NCBI GenBank assembly: GCA_902472795.1
Contig: CABROZ010000021.1
Location: forward strand, 1 to 24,894
Reading direction: 5' to 3'
DNA from: an uncultured Bacteroides sp.
Lineage (GTDB): Bacteria; Bacteroidota; Bacteroidia; Bacteroidales; Bacteroidaceae
Length of the DNA stretch: 24,894 bases
In this document: piece by piece, positions 1 through 8,381 of the stretch
How the letters are laid out: every line of letters starts with the position of its first letter
How positions within the stretch are numbered: the stretch's first letter is position 1
Notes under the pieces: model-generated
What the model saw: the letters and a program-made list of their open reading frames with translations, nothing else
Database searches by the model: none
Told to the model about the DNA's origin: nothing
Program-made: the position numbers and the translations under genes

Positions 1-2
1 AG

Positions 3-86
3 AGGGAATTGGAAATCGATGGAGAAGCCAATCGGGAACTCCTGACCCTGTTTCTCAGATCGGCCGGGGCAGCATAGGGCAGATAC
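3..86 (+). CDS. Possible 3' end of an unidentified gene (partial)
   Basis: The reading frame starting at base 3 is open from the window edge to a TAG at 84-86. It encodes about 27 residues ending in ELLTLFLRSAGAA. The charged, helical composition looks like a protein C-terminus, but the fragment is too short to assign to a family. No clear terminator hairpin follows before the glycogen synthase promoter. An opposite-strand frame is also open across this stretch, so strand and reality are uncertain. Confidence 0.3.
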
Positions 87-225
87 CGTCCGGAGGCCGT
101 CGGCATTCAGTAAGGCGGATTCTCAAAAGTGCCCTGCATGCTGTTGTGGCGTTTTAGAAATGTCGAAAACAGATTTTTCTCGTTAGTTTTTTCAAGTAAA
201 AGGCTATTTTTCAAAGAATAATATG

Positions 226-233
226 TATTTTTG
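226..233 (+). promoter_or_regulatory. Candidate Bacteroides -7 box for the glycogen synthase gene
   Basis: TATTTTTG fits the Bacteroidetes primary-sigma -7 consensus TAnnTTTG and lies 25 nt before the ATG at 258. There is no good TTTG box 19 nt upstream, only T-rich sequence around 205-211, so this is a medium-confidence call. Confidence 0.45.
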
Positions 234-257
234 CAGGCACAATAAAGTTGAGATATA

Positions 258-1931
258 ATGACATATATGGCTAAGGAACTACTAACCCCCGATTACATCT
301 TTGAAGCAAGTTGGGAGGTATGCAATAAAGTCGGTGGTATTTATACGGTTTTGTCAACAAGGGCAAACACTTTACAAAACAAGTTTCGTGACAGAGTGAT
401 CTTTATAGGTCCGGACTTTTGGAAGGGAAAGGAAAATTCGCTGTTTGCCGAATCGGAAAATCTATGCGCAGCGTGGAAAAAATATGCGACAGAGCACGAC
501 CACTTGTCCGTGCGCGTGGGACGCTGGCAAGTACCCGGTGAACCCATCGTGATCCTGGTCGATTTTCAGCCGTTTTATTCACAAAAGAATGAAATCTATA
601 CTGATATGTGGAACCGCTTCCAGGTCGATTCGCTGCACGCTTATGGCGACTACGACGAAGCCTCCATGTTTGCCTACGCTTCAGGAAAAGTTGTGGAGAG
701 TTTTTATCGGTATAACCTCACGGCCGACGACAAAGTCATTTTTCAGGCACACGAGTGGATGACAGGCATGGGAGCCCTCTATCTGCGGACAGCCGTCCCC
801 GAGATAGCTACCATCTTCACTACGCACGCCACGTCCATCGGCCGTTCAATAGCAGGAAATGACAAACCGCTTTACGATTATCTCTTTGCCTACAACGGCG
901 ATCAGATGGCCGTCGAACTGAACATGCAATCCAAGCACTCCATCGAAAAGCAGACGGCGCACAATGTCGATTGTTTTACAACCGTCAGCGAGATTACCAA
1001 CAACGAATGCCGCGAACTGCTCGACAAGTCGGCCGACGTCATCCTGATGAATGGCTTCGAAGACGATTTTGTCCCCAAAGGTGTCACGTTCACCAATAAA
1101 CGCAAGCGCGCGCGAGCATTGATGTTGCGCGTAGCCAACTGCGTGTTGGGCGACAACCTGGGCGATGACACGCTGATTGTAGGCACAAGCGGACGATACG
1201 AGTTCAAGAACAAAGGTATCAACGTCTTTTTGGAGTCGCTGAACCGCCTCAACCGCGATAAGAACCTGAAGAAGAAAGTGCTGGCATTCGTCAACGTGCC
1301 CGGATGGGTAGGCGATCCGCGCGAAGATCTGCAGGAGCGGCTGAAGAAGAAAGACGAAAAATACACCACCCCTCTGGAGTGCCCCTTTATCACCCACTGG
1401 CTGCGCAACATGACGCACGACCAGGTATTGGACATGCTCAAATACTTAGGTATGGGCAACCGACCCGAAGACAACGTCAAGGTCATCTTCGTGCCCTGCT
1501 ATCTGGATGGTAAAGACGGCATCCTCAACAAGCACTACTACGACGTCATCATCGGCGAAGACCTCAGTGTCTATCCCTCGTATTACGAGCCCTGGGGATA
1601 TACGCCGCTGGAGAGTGTCGCCTTCCATGTGCCTACCGTGACGACCGACCTCGCTGGATTCGGGCTTTGGGTGAAAAGCCTGAAAAACCAGCATGGCATC
1701 GACGACGGGGTGGAGGTGCTGCATCGTTCCGACTACAACTATTCGGAAGTGGCCGACGGCATTAAGGACACCATCTCGGCGTTCTCGGCCAAGACTGATG
1801 CCGAAATCAAAGAAATACGCAAAAGGGCAAGCCAAGTAGCCGAACAGGCCCTCTGGAAGCACTTTATTCAATATTATTACGAAGCTTATGACATCGCCCT
1901 GCGCAATGCCATGAAGCGTCTGTTGGGTTAA
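258..1931 (+). CDS. Glycogen synthase, GT3 (eukaryote-like) family
   Basis: The 557-residue product transfers glucose from a nucleotide sugar to the non-reducing ends of glycogen in the cytoplasm. GT3 enzymes characteristically use UDP-glucose. The N-terminal glucose-donor loop is EASWEVCNKVGGIYTV (residues 16-31). It is followed by TIFTTHATSIGR (H190), FTTVSEITNNE, GTSGRYEFKNKGINVFLE, and the diagnostic C-terminal block SVYPSYYEPWGYTPLES. In that block E444 and E452 form the retaining-glycosyltransferase E-x7-E pair. All of these match animal and yeast glycogen synthases rather than the ADP-glucose GT5 GlgA family. The length is shorter than eukaryotic GT3 (about 700) because the phosphorylated regulatory tails are absent. 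ATG 258 is used; an in-frame ATG at 267 is an alternative start. The phosphorylase gene follows after 31 nt, so the two are probably co-transcribed. Confidence 0.95.
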   Translation: MTYMAKELLTPDYIFEASWEVCNKVGGIYTVLSTRANTLQNKFRDRVIFIGPDFWKGKENSLFAESENLCAAWKKYATEHDHLSVRVGRWQVPGEPIVILVDFQPFYSQKNEIYTDMWNRFQVDSLHAYGDYDEASMFAYASGKVVESFYRYNLTADDKVIFQAHEWMTGMGALYLRTAVPEIATIFTTHATSIGRSIAGNDKPLYDYLFAYNGDQMAVELNMQSKHSIEKQTAHNVDCFTTVSEITNNECRELLDKSADVILMNGFEDDFVPKGVTFTNKRKRARALMLRVANCVLGDNLGDDTLIVGTSGRYEFKNKGINVFLESLNRLNRDKNLKKKVLAFVNVPGWVGDPREDLQERLKKKDEKYTTPLECPFITHWLRNMTHDQVLDMLKYLGMGNRPEDNVKVIFVPCYLDGKDGILNKHYYDVIIGEDLSVYPSYYEPWGYTPLESVAFHVPTVTTDLAGFGLWVKSLKNQHGIDDGVEVLHRSDYNYSEVADGIKDTISAFSAKTDAEIKEIRKRASQVAEQALWKHFIQYYYEAYDIALRNAMKRLLG

Positions 1932-1962
1932 CGAATTTATTTATCAATCAAGTTATCATACA

Positions 1963-4527
1963 ATGAAGATTAAAGTTAGTAATGTAAACACTCCGAATTG
2001 GAGGGAAGTGAATGTGAAATCTCATATTCCTGAAAAACTGGAGAAGTTGTCTGAATTGGCACGAAACATCTGGTGGTCGTGGAACTATGAAGCTACTGAG
2101 TTGTTTAAAGACCTTGATCCGGCTCTCTGGAAAGAAGTGGGACAAAATCCCGTCTTACTGTTGGAACGTATGAGCTTTGCCAAGCTTGAGGCATTGGCGA
2201 ATGATGATGTTATTCTTCGCAGATTAGAGGCAGTTTACTCCAAGTTCCGTCATTATATGGATGTAGAGCCGGACAAGACTCGTCCTTCCGTGGCCTACTT
2301 CAGTATGGAATACGGTTTGAACCACGTACTTAAAATATATTCAGGAGGTCTCGGCGTATTGGCTGGCGACTATCTGAAAGAAGCTTCCGACAGCAACGTT
2401 GACTTGTGCGCCGTCGGCTTTCTCTATCGTTATGGCTACTTCACACAGACCTTGTCGATGGACGGTCAGCAGATAGCCAACTACGAAGCACAAAACTTTG
2501 GCCAGCTGCCCATCGACCGTGTGCTCGATGAAAACGGACAGCAGGTGATCGTTGACGTACCTTACCTCGACTACTACGTACATGCCTATGTATGGAGAGT
2601 CAACGTAGGACGTATCTCCTTGTATCTGCTGGATACGGACAACGAGATGAACAGCGAATTCGACCGCTCCATCACTCACCAGCTGTATGGTGGTGACTGG
2701 GAAAACCGTCTGAAACAGGAAATCCTGTTGGGTATCGGCGGTATCCTGACGCTGAAGAAACTGGGCATCAAGAAAGACATTTATCATTGCAACGAAGGAC
2801 ACGCTGCCCTCATCAACGTACAGCGTATCTGCGACTACGTTGCCGAAGGTCTGACCTACAACCAGGCAATCGAGCTGGTTCGCGCTTCTTCGCTTTACAC
2901 CGTACATACACCGGTGCCTGCCGGTCACGACTACTTCGACGAAGGTCTGTTTGGCAAGTACATGGGCGGTTATCCTTCAAGAATGGGCATTACCTGGGAC
3001 GACCTGATGGACCTGGGACGCAACAACCCCGGCGACAAGGGCGAGCGCTTCTGTATGTCAATCTTTGCCTGCAACACTTCTCAGGAGGTCAACGGCGTAA
3101 GCTGGCTGCACGGAAAAGTATCGCAGGAGATGTTTGCGCCTATCTGGAAGGGCTACTTCCCCGAAGAAATGCACGTAGGTTATGTGACCAACGGCGTACA
3201 CTTCCCCACCTGGAGCGCCACCGAATGGAAACAGCTTTATGCCGCTCACTTCGACGAAAACTTCTGGTTCGACCAGTCGAATGCAAAGATCTGGGAAGCC
3301 ATCTATAACGTACCCGATGAAGAAATCTGGAAGACCCGCATGGCGTTGAAGAATAAGCTGATCGACTTCATTCGTCGTCAGTTCCGCGAAAGCTGGCTGA
3401 AGAATCAGGGCGATCCTTCGCGCATCGTATCCCTGCTCGACAAGATCAATCCGAACGCATTGCTGATTGGATTCGGTCGTCGTTTTGCCACTTACAAGCG
3501 TGCACACCTGTTGTTCACCGATCTCGATCGTCTGGCTAAAATTGTAAATAATCCCGACTATCCTGTTCAGTTCCTGTACACAGGTAAGGCTCATCCGCAC
3601 GATGGTGCCGGCCAGGGATTGATCAAGAAGATCATCGAAATCTCACGTCGTCCCGAGTTCCTTGGCAAGATCATCTTCCTCGAGAACTACGACATGCAAT
3701 TGGCGCGTCGCCTTATATCGGGTGTTGACATCTGGCTGAACACTCCGACCCGTCCGCTCGAAGCATCCGGTACGTCAGGCGAAAAGGCGTTGATGAATGG
3801 TGTTATCAACTTCTCCGTGCTCGACGGCTGGTGGCTTGAAGGCTATCGTGAAGGCGCAGGTTGGGCTTTGACCGAGAAGCGTACTTATCAGAATCAGGAA
3901 CATCAGGATCAGCTCGATGCCGCTACCATCTACAGCATCCTCGAAACAGAAATCCTGCCCTTGTATTATGCACGCAACAAGAAGGGATACTCCGAAGGAT
4001 GGATCAAGACCATCAAGAACTCTATCGCTCAGATTGCGCCTCATTATACGATGAAACGTCAGTTGGACGATTACTACAACAAGTTCTATAACAAGGAGGC
4101 TAAACGCTTCCACCTGCTGGCTGCCGACAACAATGCCAAGGCCAAGGAAATTGCTGCTTGGAAGGAAATGGTAGCCGAGAAGTGGGACAGCATCGAGATC
4201 GTCTCTTGCGAGAAGTCGGAAGAAATCAAGCAAGCATCCATCGAAAGCGGAAAGGAATATTCCATCACATACGTCATCGACGAAAAAGGCTTGGACGATG
4301 CAATCGGCCTCGAATTGGTAACAACTTACACTGCCGGTGATGGCAAACAGCATGTATATTCAGTCGAGCCGTTCGAAGTGGTGAAGAAAGAGGGTACTCT
4401 TTATACCTTCCGTGCTAAGCACAAACTGGAAAATGCAGGAAGTTTCAAAGTGGCTTACCGTATGTTCCCAAAGAACCCCGATCTGCCCCATCGTCAGGAC
4501 TTCTGCTATGTTCGCTGGTTCAATTGA
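1963..4527 (+). CDS. glgP: Alpha-glucan (glycogen) phosphorylase, GT35
   Basis: The 854-residue enzyme releases glucose-1-phosphate from glycogen with inorganic phosphate, using pyridoxal phosphate, in the cytoplasm. Residues about 10-95 (ARNIWWSWNYEATELFKDLDP...) match the N-terminal DUF3417 module of the short bacterial alpha-glucan phosphorylases. The catalytic part contains VAYFSMEYGLNHVLKIYSGG, the HCNEGHAA block, and the PLP-binding segment EASGTSGEKALMNGV, where K608 is the expected Schiff-base lysine. After about residue 740 there is an extra beta-rich tail ending in DFCYVRWFN, beyond the phosphorylase core, whose role I cannot assign. The gene lies 31 nt after the synthase and is closed by a strong terminator, so synthase and phosphorylase form one unit. 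Confidence 0.95.
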   Translation: MKIKVSNVNTPNWREVNVKSHIPEKLEKLSELARNIWWSWNYEATELFKDLDPALWKEVGQNPVLLLERMSFAKLEALANDDVILRRLEAVYSKFRHYMDVEPDKTRPSVAYFSMEYGLNHVLKIYSGGLGVLAGDYLKEASDSNVDLCAVGFLYRYGYFTQTLSMDGQQIANYEAQNFGQLPIDRVLDENGQQVIVDVPYLDYYVHAYVWRVNVGRISLYLLDTDNEMNSEFDRSITHQLYGGDWENRLKQEILLGIGGILTLKKLGIKKDIYHCNEGHAALINVQRICDYVAEGLTYNQAIELVRASSLYTVHTPVPAGHDYFDEGLFGKYMGGYPSRMGITWDDLMDLGRNNPGDKGERFCMSIFACNTSQEVNGVSWLHGKVSQEMFAPIWKGYFPEEMHVGYVTNGVHFPTWSATEWKQLYAAHFDENFWFDQSNAKIWEAIYNVPDEEIWKTRMALKNKLIDFIRRQFRESWLKNQGDPSRIVSLLDKINPNALLIGFGRRFATYKRAHLLFTDLDRLAKIVNNPDYPVQFLYTGKAHPHDGAGQGLIKKIIEISRRPEFLGKIIFLENYDMQLARRLISGVDIWLNTPTRPLEASGTSGEKALMNGVINFSVLDGWWLEGYREGAGWALTEKRTYQNQEHQDQLDAATIYSILETEILPLYYARNKKGYSEGWIKTIKNSIAQIAPHYTMKRQLDDYYNKFYNKEAKRFHLLAADNNAKAKEIAAWKEMVAEKWDSIEIVSCEKSEEIKQASIESGKEYSITYVIDEKGLDDAIGLELVTTYTAGDGKQHVYSVEPFEVVKKEGTLYTFRAKHKLENAGSFKVAYRMFPKNPDLPHRQDFCYVRWFN

Positions 4528-4596
4528 TTGTTGAAAGTGCTAGACAGCGACAGGTGTCGGAATAGACAACCTGCTCTGTAGAAAATCAGATAAGCT

Positions 4597-4644
4597 GTGT
4601 CGGCAAAATGATCATGGATTGTTTTTGCCGGCACGGCTTTTTTG
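4597..4644 (+). terminator. Intrinsic terminator after glgP
   Basis: The arm GTGTCGGCAAAA (4597-4608) pairs with TTTTGCCGGCAC (4623-4634), 12 bp with one G-U pair. It is followed by GGC and a T tract. It separates the synthase-phosphorylase unit from the DUF2461 gene. Confidence 0.85.
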
Positions 4645-4667
4645 TTTCTTTTTCTCATACTTCTTCG

Positions 4668-4695
4668 TTTGTTCAAAAAATTATTTGTAAGTTTG
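4668..4695 (+). promoter_or_regulatory. Candidate promoter for the DUF2461-YhcH-glgB unit
   Basis: TAAGTTTG (4688-4695) matches TAnnTTTG. A TTTG lies at 4668-4671, but the 16-nt spacer is shorter than the usual 19, so the upstream box may not be the real one. The location, downstream of a terminator and 31 nt before an ATG, supports promoter function. Confidence 0.45.
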
Positions 4696-4725
4696 TCAAA
4701 TAAATAAAGAAATGTAGATGGATGT

Positions 4726-5397
4726 ATGGATATACCTGTTATATTCCAATTTCTAAAAGATCTGGCGGCCAACAACAATCGTGAATGGTTCAATGCCCAT
4801 CGTGATTACTACGAAACGGCTCGCACTGAGTTCGACAATTTATTATCTGCCGTCATCTCTCGGATATCCTTGTTCGATGAGAGTGTCCGTTGCATTGAGC
4901 CCAAAGATTGCACTTACCGCATATACAGGGATACGCGTTTCTCGGAGGATAAAACTCCCTATAAGATACACATCGGCGGCTATATCAATCCGAAAGGGAA
5001 AAAGTCATATCATTGCGGTTATTATGTCCACCTTCAGCCGGACAACTGCCTGCTGGCGGGCGGAAGTTATTGTCTTCCGTCACCTTTGCTTCGTGCTTTG
5101 AGGCAAGCCGTTTACGACAATATGACCGAATATCGCAGCATTGTCGAAGACCCCCGGTTTAAGCAATACTTTCCTGTCGTTGGAGAAAGTTTCCTGAAAT
5201 CGGCTCCCAAAGGATTCTCCAAAGATTATCCCTATCTGAAGTATCTGCAATGCAAGGAATATACGGTTGCCTGCAGTGTGCCCGACAGTTTCTTTACCGA
5301 ATCGGATTTTTTGGATCGGACGGAAGACATCTTCAGGCAAATGAAGCGCTTTTCCGACTTTATAAATTATACGATTGATGAGTTCGAATATGAATAA
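4726..5397 (+). CDS. DUF2461 (TIGR02453) family protein
   Basis: A 223-residue cytoplasmic protein with no signal peptide or membrane segment. The family signature is visible at the N-terminus (FLKDLAANNNREWFNAHRDYYE) and in the central TYRIYRDTRFSEDKTPYK block, both diagnostic of DUF2461. The biochemical function of the family is unknown to me, so no activity is assigned. The ATG at 4726 begins the conserved region directly. The gene is separated from glgP by a terminator and followed 37 nt later by a YhcH-family gene, apparently in one unit with glgB. Its place among glycogen genes is suggestive but not proof of a role in glucan metabolism. Confidence 0.85.
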   Translation: MDIPVIFQFLKDLAANNNREWFNAHRDYYETARTEFDNLLSAVISRISLFDESVRCIEPKDCTYRIYRDTRFSEDKTPYKIHIGGYINPKGKKSYHCGYYVHLQPDNCLLAGGSYCLPSPLLRALRQAVYDNMTEYRSIVEDPRFKQYFPVVGESFLKSAPKGFSKDYPYLKYLQCKEYTVACSVPDSFFTESDFLDRTEDIFRQMKRFSDFINYTIDEFEYE

Positions 5398-5434
5398 AGC
5401 ATATGTGATAATAACCAATTAACATCTTAAAACT

Positions 5435-5881
5435 ATGGTAATAGACAAATTGGAACATATAGGGGAATACGTTTCGCTTCACCCCCTGTTTGCACAAGTC
5501 GCCGAGTTCTTGAAATCTACTGATTGGGCGACGCTGGAGATAGGAAAAAAGGAGTTGAAGGGTAAGGAACTTTGGGTAAATGTTGCTCAAACCCAGCCTA
5601 AAACTTCCGAAGAGGCCCGTTTGGAAGCTCACAAGGAGTACATCGACATTCAGATTCCGATTTCGGATGTGGAGGTCATGGGCTATACGCCGCTTCAGGA
5701 GGGATTGCCGGTCAGCACCCCTTACAATGCTGAAAAAGACATCATGTTCTTCGACGGACCTGCTGAAAGCTATCTGACCGTCAAGCCCGGTATGTTTGCC
5801 ATCTTCTTCCCGCAGGATGTCCATGCGCCCGGTATTACACCCAAGGGCGTGAAAAAGATTATTGTGAAAATTAAAGTCTGA
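5435..5881 (+). CDS. YhcH/YjgK/YiaL family protein (DUF386, cupin-like)
   Basis: The 148-residue product has the family hallmarks: an N-terminal MVIDKLEHIGEY, the central LEAHKEYIDIQIPISDVE block, FFDGPAE, and the C-terminal FAIFFPQDVHAPGI. The conserved His and Glu residues in AHKEYIDIQ and DVHAPG are likely metal ligands of the cupin-like barrel. Relatives include EbgC, a beta-galactosidase accessory subunit, and YiaL/NanQ-type sugar anomerases, so a role as a sugar mutarotase or epimerase is reasonable but unproven. It sits 37 nt after the DUF2461 gene and 27 nt before glgB without an intervening terminator, which supports co-transcription. Confidence 0.88.
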   Translation: MVIDKLEHIGEYVSLHPLFAQVAEFLKSTDWATLEIGKKELKGKELWVNVAQTQPKTSEEARLEAHKEYIDIQIPISDVEVMGYTPLQEGLPVSTPYNAEKDIMFFDGPAESYLTVKPGMFAIFFPQDVHAPGITPKGVKKIIVKIKV

Positions 5882-5908
5882 ATATAACGAATCCTAAGAT
5901 TGTATTTT

Positions 5909-7921
5909 ATGGAAACATTGAACTTGATTAAAAACGACCCGTGGCTTGAGCCTTATGCCGACGCGATCAATGGCCGTCATCAGCATGCCATCGACAAGGA
6001 AGCCGAACTGACCAACAAAGGAAAGCATACTTTGTCCGACTTTGCGTCCGGTTACTTATATTTTGGCTTGCATCGCACGGCCGACGGATGGGTATTTCGT
6101 GAATGGGCACCAAATGCCACTCAAATATACCTGATTGGAACCTTCAACGGCTGGAAGGAAGAAAAGAAATACAGCTTGAAGCGTAAGGCCAATGGCAATT
6201 GGGAAATCAAGTTGCCCGCCGGTGCCATGAAGCATGGCGATTTGTACAAGATGATGGTGCATTGGGAGGGTGGACAAGGCGAACGTATCCCCGCATGGGC
6301 CACACGTGTTGTTCAGGACGAGCAGACAAAGATTTTCAGTGCACAGGTTTGGGATCCCGAAAAGCCCTATAAGATGAAAAAACGGGTGTTCAAACCGGCA
6401 AAAAATGTCCCGTTGCTCATTTACGAGTGCCATATCGGAATGGCTCAACAAGAAGAAAAAATCGGTACCTATAAAGAGTTTCAAGAGAATGTGCTTCCAC
6501 GCATCGTAAAAGACGGTTATAATTGCATTCAGATTATGGCCATTCAGGAACATCCTTATTATGGAAGTTTCGGTTACCATGTGTCCAGCTTCTTTGCGGC
6601 ATCCTCGCGTTTCGGCACTCCCGACGAACTGAAGGAACTGATCGATACGGCTCACGGCATGGGCATTGCTGTCATCATGGATATCGTACATTCGCATGCC
6701 GTAAAGAACGAGGTGGAAGGATTGGGCAATCTGGCTGGCGATCCCAACCAGTATTTCTATCCGGGCGACCGTCATGAGCATCCGGCTTGGGATTCATTGT
6801 GTTTCGACTATGGGAAAAACGAGGTGATTCATTTCCTGCTGTCCAATTGCAAGTATTGGTTGGAAGAGTATCATTTCGATGGCTTCCGTTTCGATGGTGT
6901 CACTTCCATGCTATACTATAGTCATGGGTTGGGTGAGGCCTTCTGCAATTATGGCGACTATTTCAACGGTCACGAGGACGATAACGCCATCTGTTACCTG
7001 ACCCTTGCCAATCGTCTGATTCATCAGATCAAGCCCAATGCCATTACCATCGCCGAAGAAGTATCGGGCATGCCCGGATTGGCAGCCAAGTATGAAGATG
7101 GCGGATATGGCTTCGACTACCGCATGGCCATGAACATCCCTGATTATTGGATCAAGACCATTAAGGAAAAGATAGATGAGGATTGGAAACCCTCCAGCAT
7201 GTTTTGGGAAGTAACCAATCGCCGTAAGGACGAAAAGACTATCTCGTATGTCGAAAGCCACGATCAGGCACTTGTGGGCGACAAGACCATCATTTTCCGC
7301 CTGATTGATGCGGACATGTATTGGCATATGCAAAAAGGTGATGAAAACTATCGTGTGCACCGCGGCATAGCCCTTCACAAGATGATTCGTCTGCTTACTG
7401 CCACTACCATCAACGGCGGTTACCTGAACTTCATGGGAAATGAGTTCGGCCACCCCGAGTGGATCGATTTCCCGCGTGAAGGCAACGGCTGGTCGTGCAA
7501 GTATGCGCGTCGTCAGTGGGATTTGGTCGATAATCATAACCTGGCTTATCACTATTTGGGTGATTTCGATATTGCCATGCTGTCGGTCATCAAGAGCATT
7601 CGCAATTTCCAGGATACGCCTGTGCAGGAAATCTGGCATAACGATAGCGATCAGATTTTGGCCTATATGCGCAAGGATCTGGTCTTTGTCTTCAATTTCA
7701 ATCCGAAGCAATCGTTTACCGATTATGGTTTCCTTGTGCCGGCCGGCTCTTATGAAGTTATCCTGAATACCGATAATCCCGCTTACGGAGGTTATGGCTT
7801 CAGTGACGATACCATCAAGCATTTTACCATGCCCGACCCTCTTTACAAGAAGGAGAAAAAAGAATGGTTGAAACTGTATGTGCCTGCACGTACAGCGGTT
7901 GTATTGAAGAAAACGAAATAG
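5909..7921 (+). CDS. glgB: 1,4-alpha-glucan branching enzyme, GH13_8-like
   Basis: The 670-residue enzyme makes the alpha-1,6 branch points of glycogen. A CBM48 module (FREWAPNATQIYLIGTFNGW, about residues 55-150) precedes the GH13 barrel. The catalytic residues are the nucleophile D329 in DGFRFDGVTSM, the acid/base E383 in IAEEVSGMPG and the transition-state stabiliser D452 in YVESHDQAL. The blocks DGFRFDGVTSMLYYSHG and GNEFGHPEWIDFPREGNGW resemble plant and animal branching enzymes (GH13_8) more than E. coli GlgB. A TTG start at 5900 would add three residues, but ATG 5909 is the natural start. It is the last gene of the glycogen cluster and is followed by tandem hairpins. Confidence 0.96.
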   Translation: METLNLIKNDPWLEPYADAINGRHQHAIDKEAELTNKGKHTLSDFASGYLYFGLHRTADGWVFREWAPNATQIYLIGTFNGWKEEKKYSLKRKANGNWEIKLPAGAMKHGDLYKMMVHWEGGQGERIPAWATRVVQDEQTKIFSAQVWDPEKPYKMKKRVFKPAKNVPLLIYECHIGMAQQEEKIGTYKEFQENVLPRIVKDGYNCIQIMAIQEHPYYGSFGYHVSSFFAASSRFGTPDELKELIDTAHGMGIAVIMDIVHSHAVKNEVEGLGNLAGDPNQYFYPGDRHEHPAWDSLCFDYGKNEVIHFLLSNCKYWLEEYHFDGFRFDGVTSMLYYSHGLGEAFCNYGDYFNGHEDDNAICYLTLANRLIHQIKPNAITIAEEVSGMPGLAAKYEDGGYGFDYRMAMNIPDYWIKTIKEKIDEDWKPSSMFWEVTNRRKDEKTISYVESHDQALVGDKTIIFRLIDADMYWHMQKGDENYRVHRGIALHKMIRLLTATTINGGYLNFMGNEFGHPEWIDFPREGNGWSCKYARRQWDLVDNHNLAYHYLGDFDIAMLSVIKSIRNFQDTPVQEIWHNDSDQILAYMRKDLVFVFNFNPKQSFTDYGFLVPAGSYEVILNTDNPAYGGYGFSDDTIKHFTMPDPLYKKEKKEWLKLYVPARTAVVLKKTK

Positions 7922-7923
7922 AG

Positions 7924-7955
7924 GGTTGCGTTTAAGCAACCTTCTTCTGACTTTT
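7924..7955 (+). terminator. Weak hairpin after glgB
   Basis: GGTTGC (7924-7929) pairs with GCAACC (7936-7941) around a 6-nt loop, followed by CTTCTTCTGACTTTT. The T tract is interrupted, so it is probably only the first part of a tandem terminator. Confidence 0.4.
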
Positions 7956-7981
7956 GGGTTTGTTTAGGTTGGAGTGTGCTG

Positions 7982-8027
7982 AAATCAGGGACTCGGTTTC
8001 CTGATTTTGGTATACTTCTTTTTTATA
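7982..8027 (+). terminator. Second terminator hairpin after glgB
   Basis: AAATCAGG (7982-7989) pairs perfectly with CCTGATTT (8000-8007). A T-rich stretch around 8014-8025 follows. It probably ends glgB transcription before the convergent tRNA gene. Confidence 0.6.
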
Positions 8028-8076
8028 TGCCCTCAGCCAATGGAATGCAGGGAGGGGAAGCGTGGCGGGAAAAATA

Positions 8077-8125
8077 AAAAAGGAAACCCAAAAACACGTC
8101 AACGATGTCTTGAAGCTTCCTTTTT
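8077..8125 (-). terminator. Hairpin terminator downstream of tRNA-Arg
   Basis: AAAAAGGAA (8077-8085) is the perfect inverse of TTCCTTTTT (8117-8125). Read on the minus strand, the structure lies just after the tRNA 3' end and finishes in a run of U. It may also work for plus-strand transcripts arriving from glgB. Confidence 0.5.
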
Positions 8126-8129
8126 CCTG

Positions 8130-8203
<74 letters not shown>

Positions 8204-8219
8204 ATCCTTAATTGCGGTG

Positions 8220-8250
8220 CAAAGGTACGTCTTTTTATGAAATCTGCAAA
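8220..8250 (-). promoter_or_regulatory. Promoter of tRNA-Arg
   Basis: On the minus strand, TTTG (8250-8247) is followed after exactly 19 nt by TACCTTTG (8227-8220). This is a full match to the Bacteroidetes -33/-7 promoter, ending 16 nt before the tRNA 5' end. Confidence 0.85.
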
Positions 8251-8322
8251 ACTTTCTCGATAAAAATATTCGTTTGTAAGGATTTGGTGGAGTTGTCAAC
8301 AGAATAATAAGGTAATTATGGC

Positions 8323-8330
8323 TATCTTTG
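8323..8330 (+). promoter_or_regulatory. Candidate -7 box for the AlaX-like gene
   Basis: TATCTTTG fits TAnnTTTG and lies 51 nt before ATG 8382. No TTTG box is found at the expected distance, so only the -7 element is supported. Confidence 0.5.
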
Positions 8331-8381
8331 GCACACTCTTATTTTTTTATCATTAATATCATTTAAAACGAAGAAAAAAGG

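Noticed and set aside
2..106. Minus-strand gene start at the left edge
   Set aside because: The frame from 106 downward is open, but its Ser/Pro/Arg-rich composition is unconvincing. The plus-strand C-terminal reading is slightly better, though also weak.
5900..5908. TTG start extending GlgB by three residues
   Set aside because: ATG at 5909 is available and gives a normal N-terminus.
6911..7939. 342-codon minus-strand frame
   Set aside because: Antisense shadow of glgB, whose catalytic motifs are intact on the plus strand.
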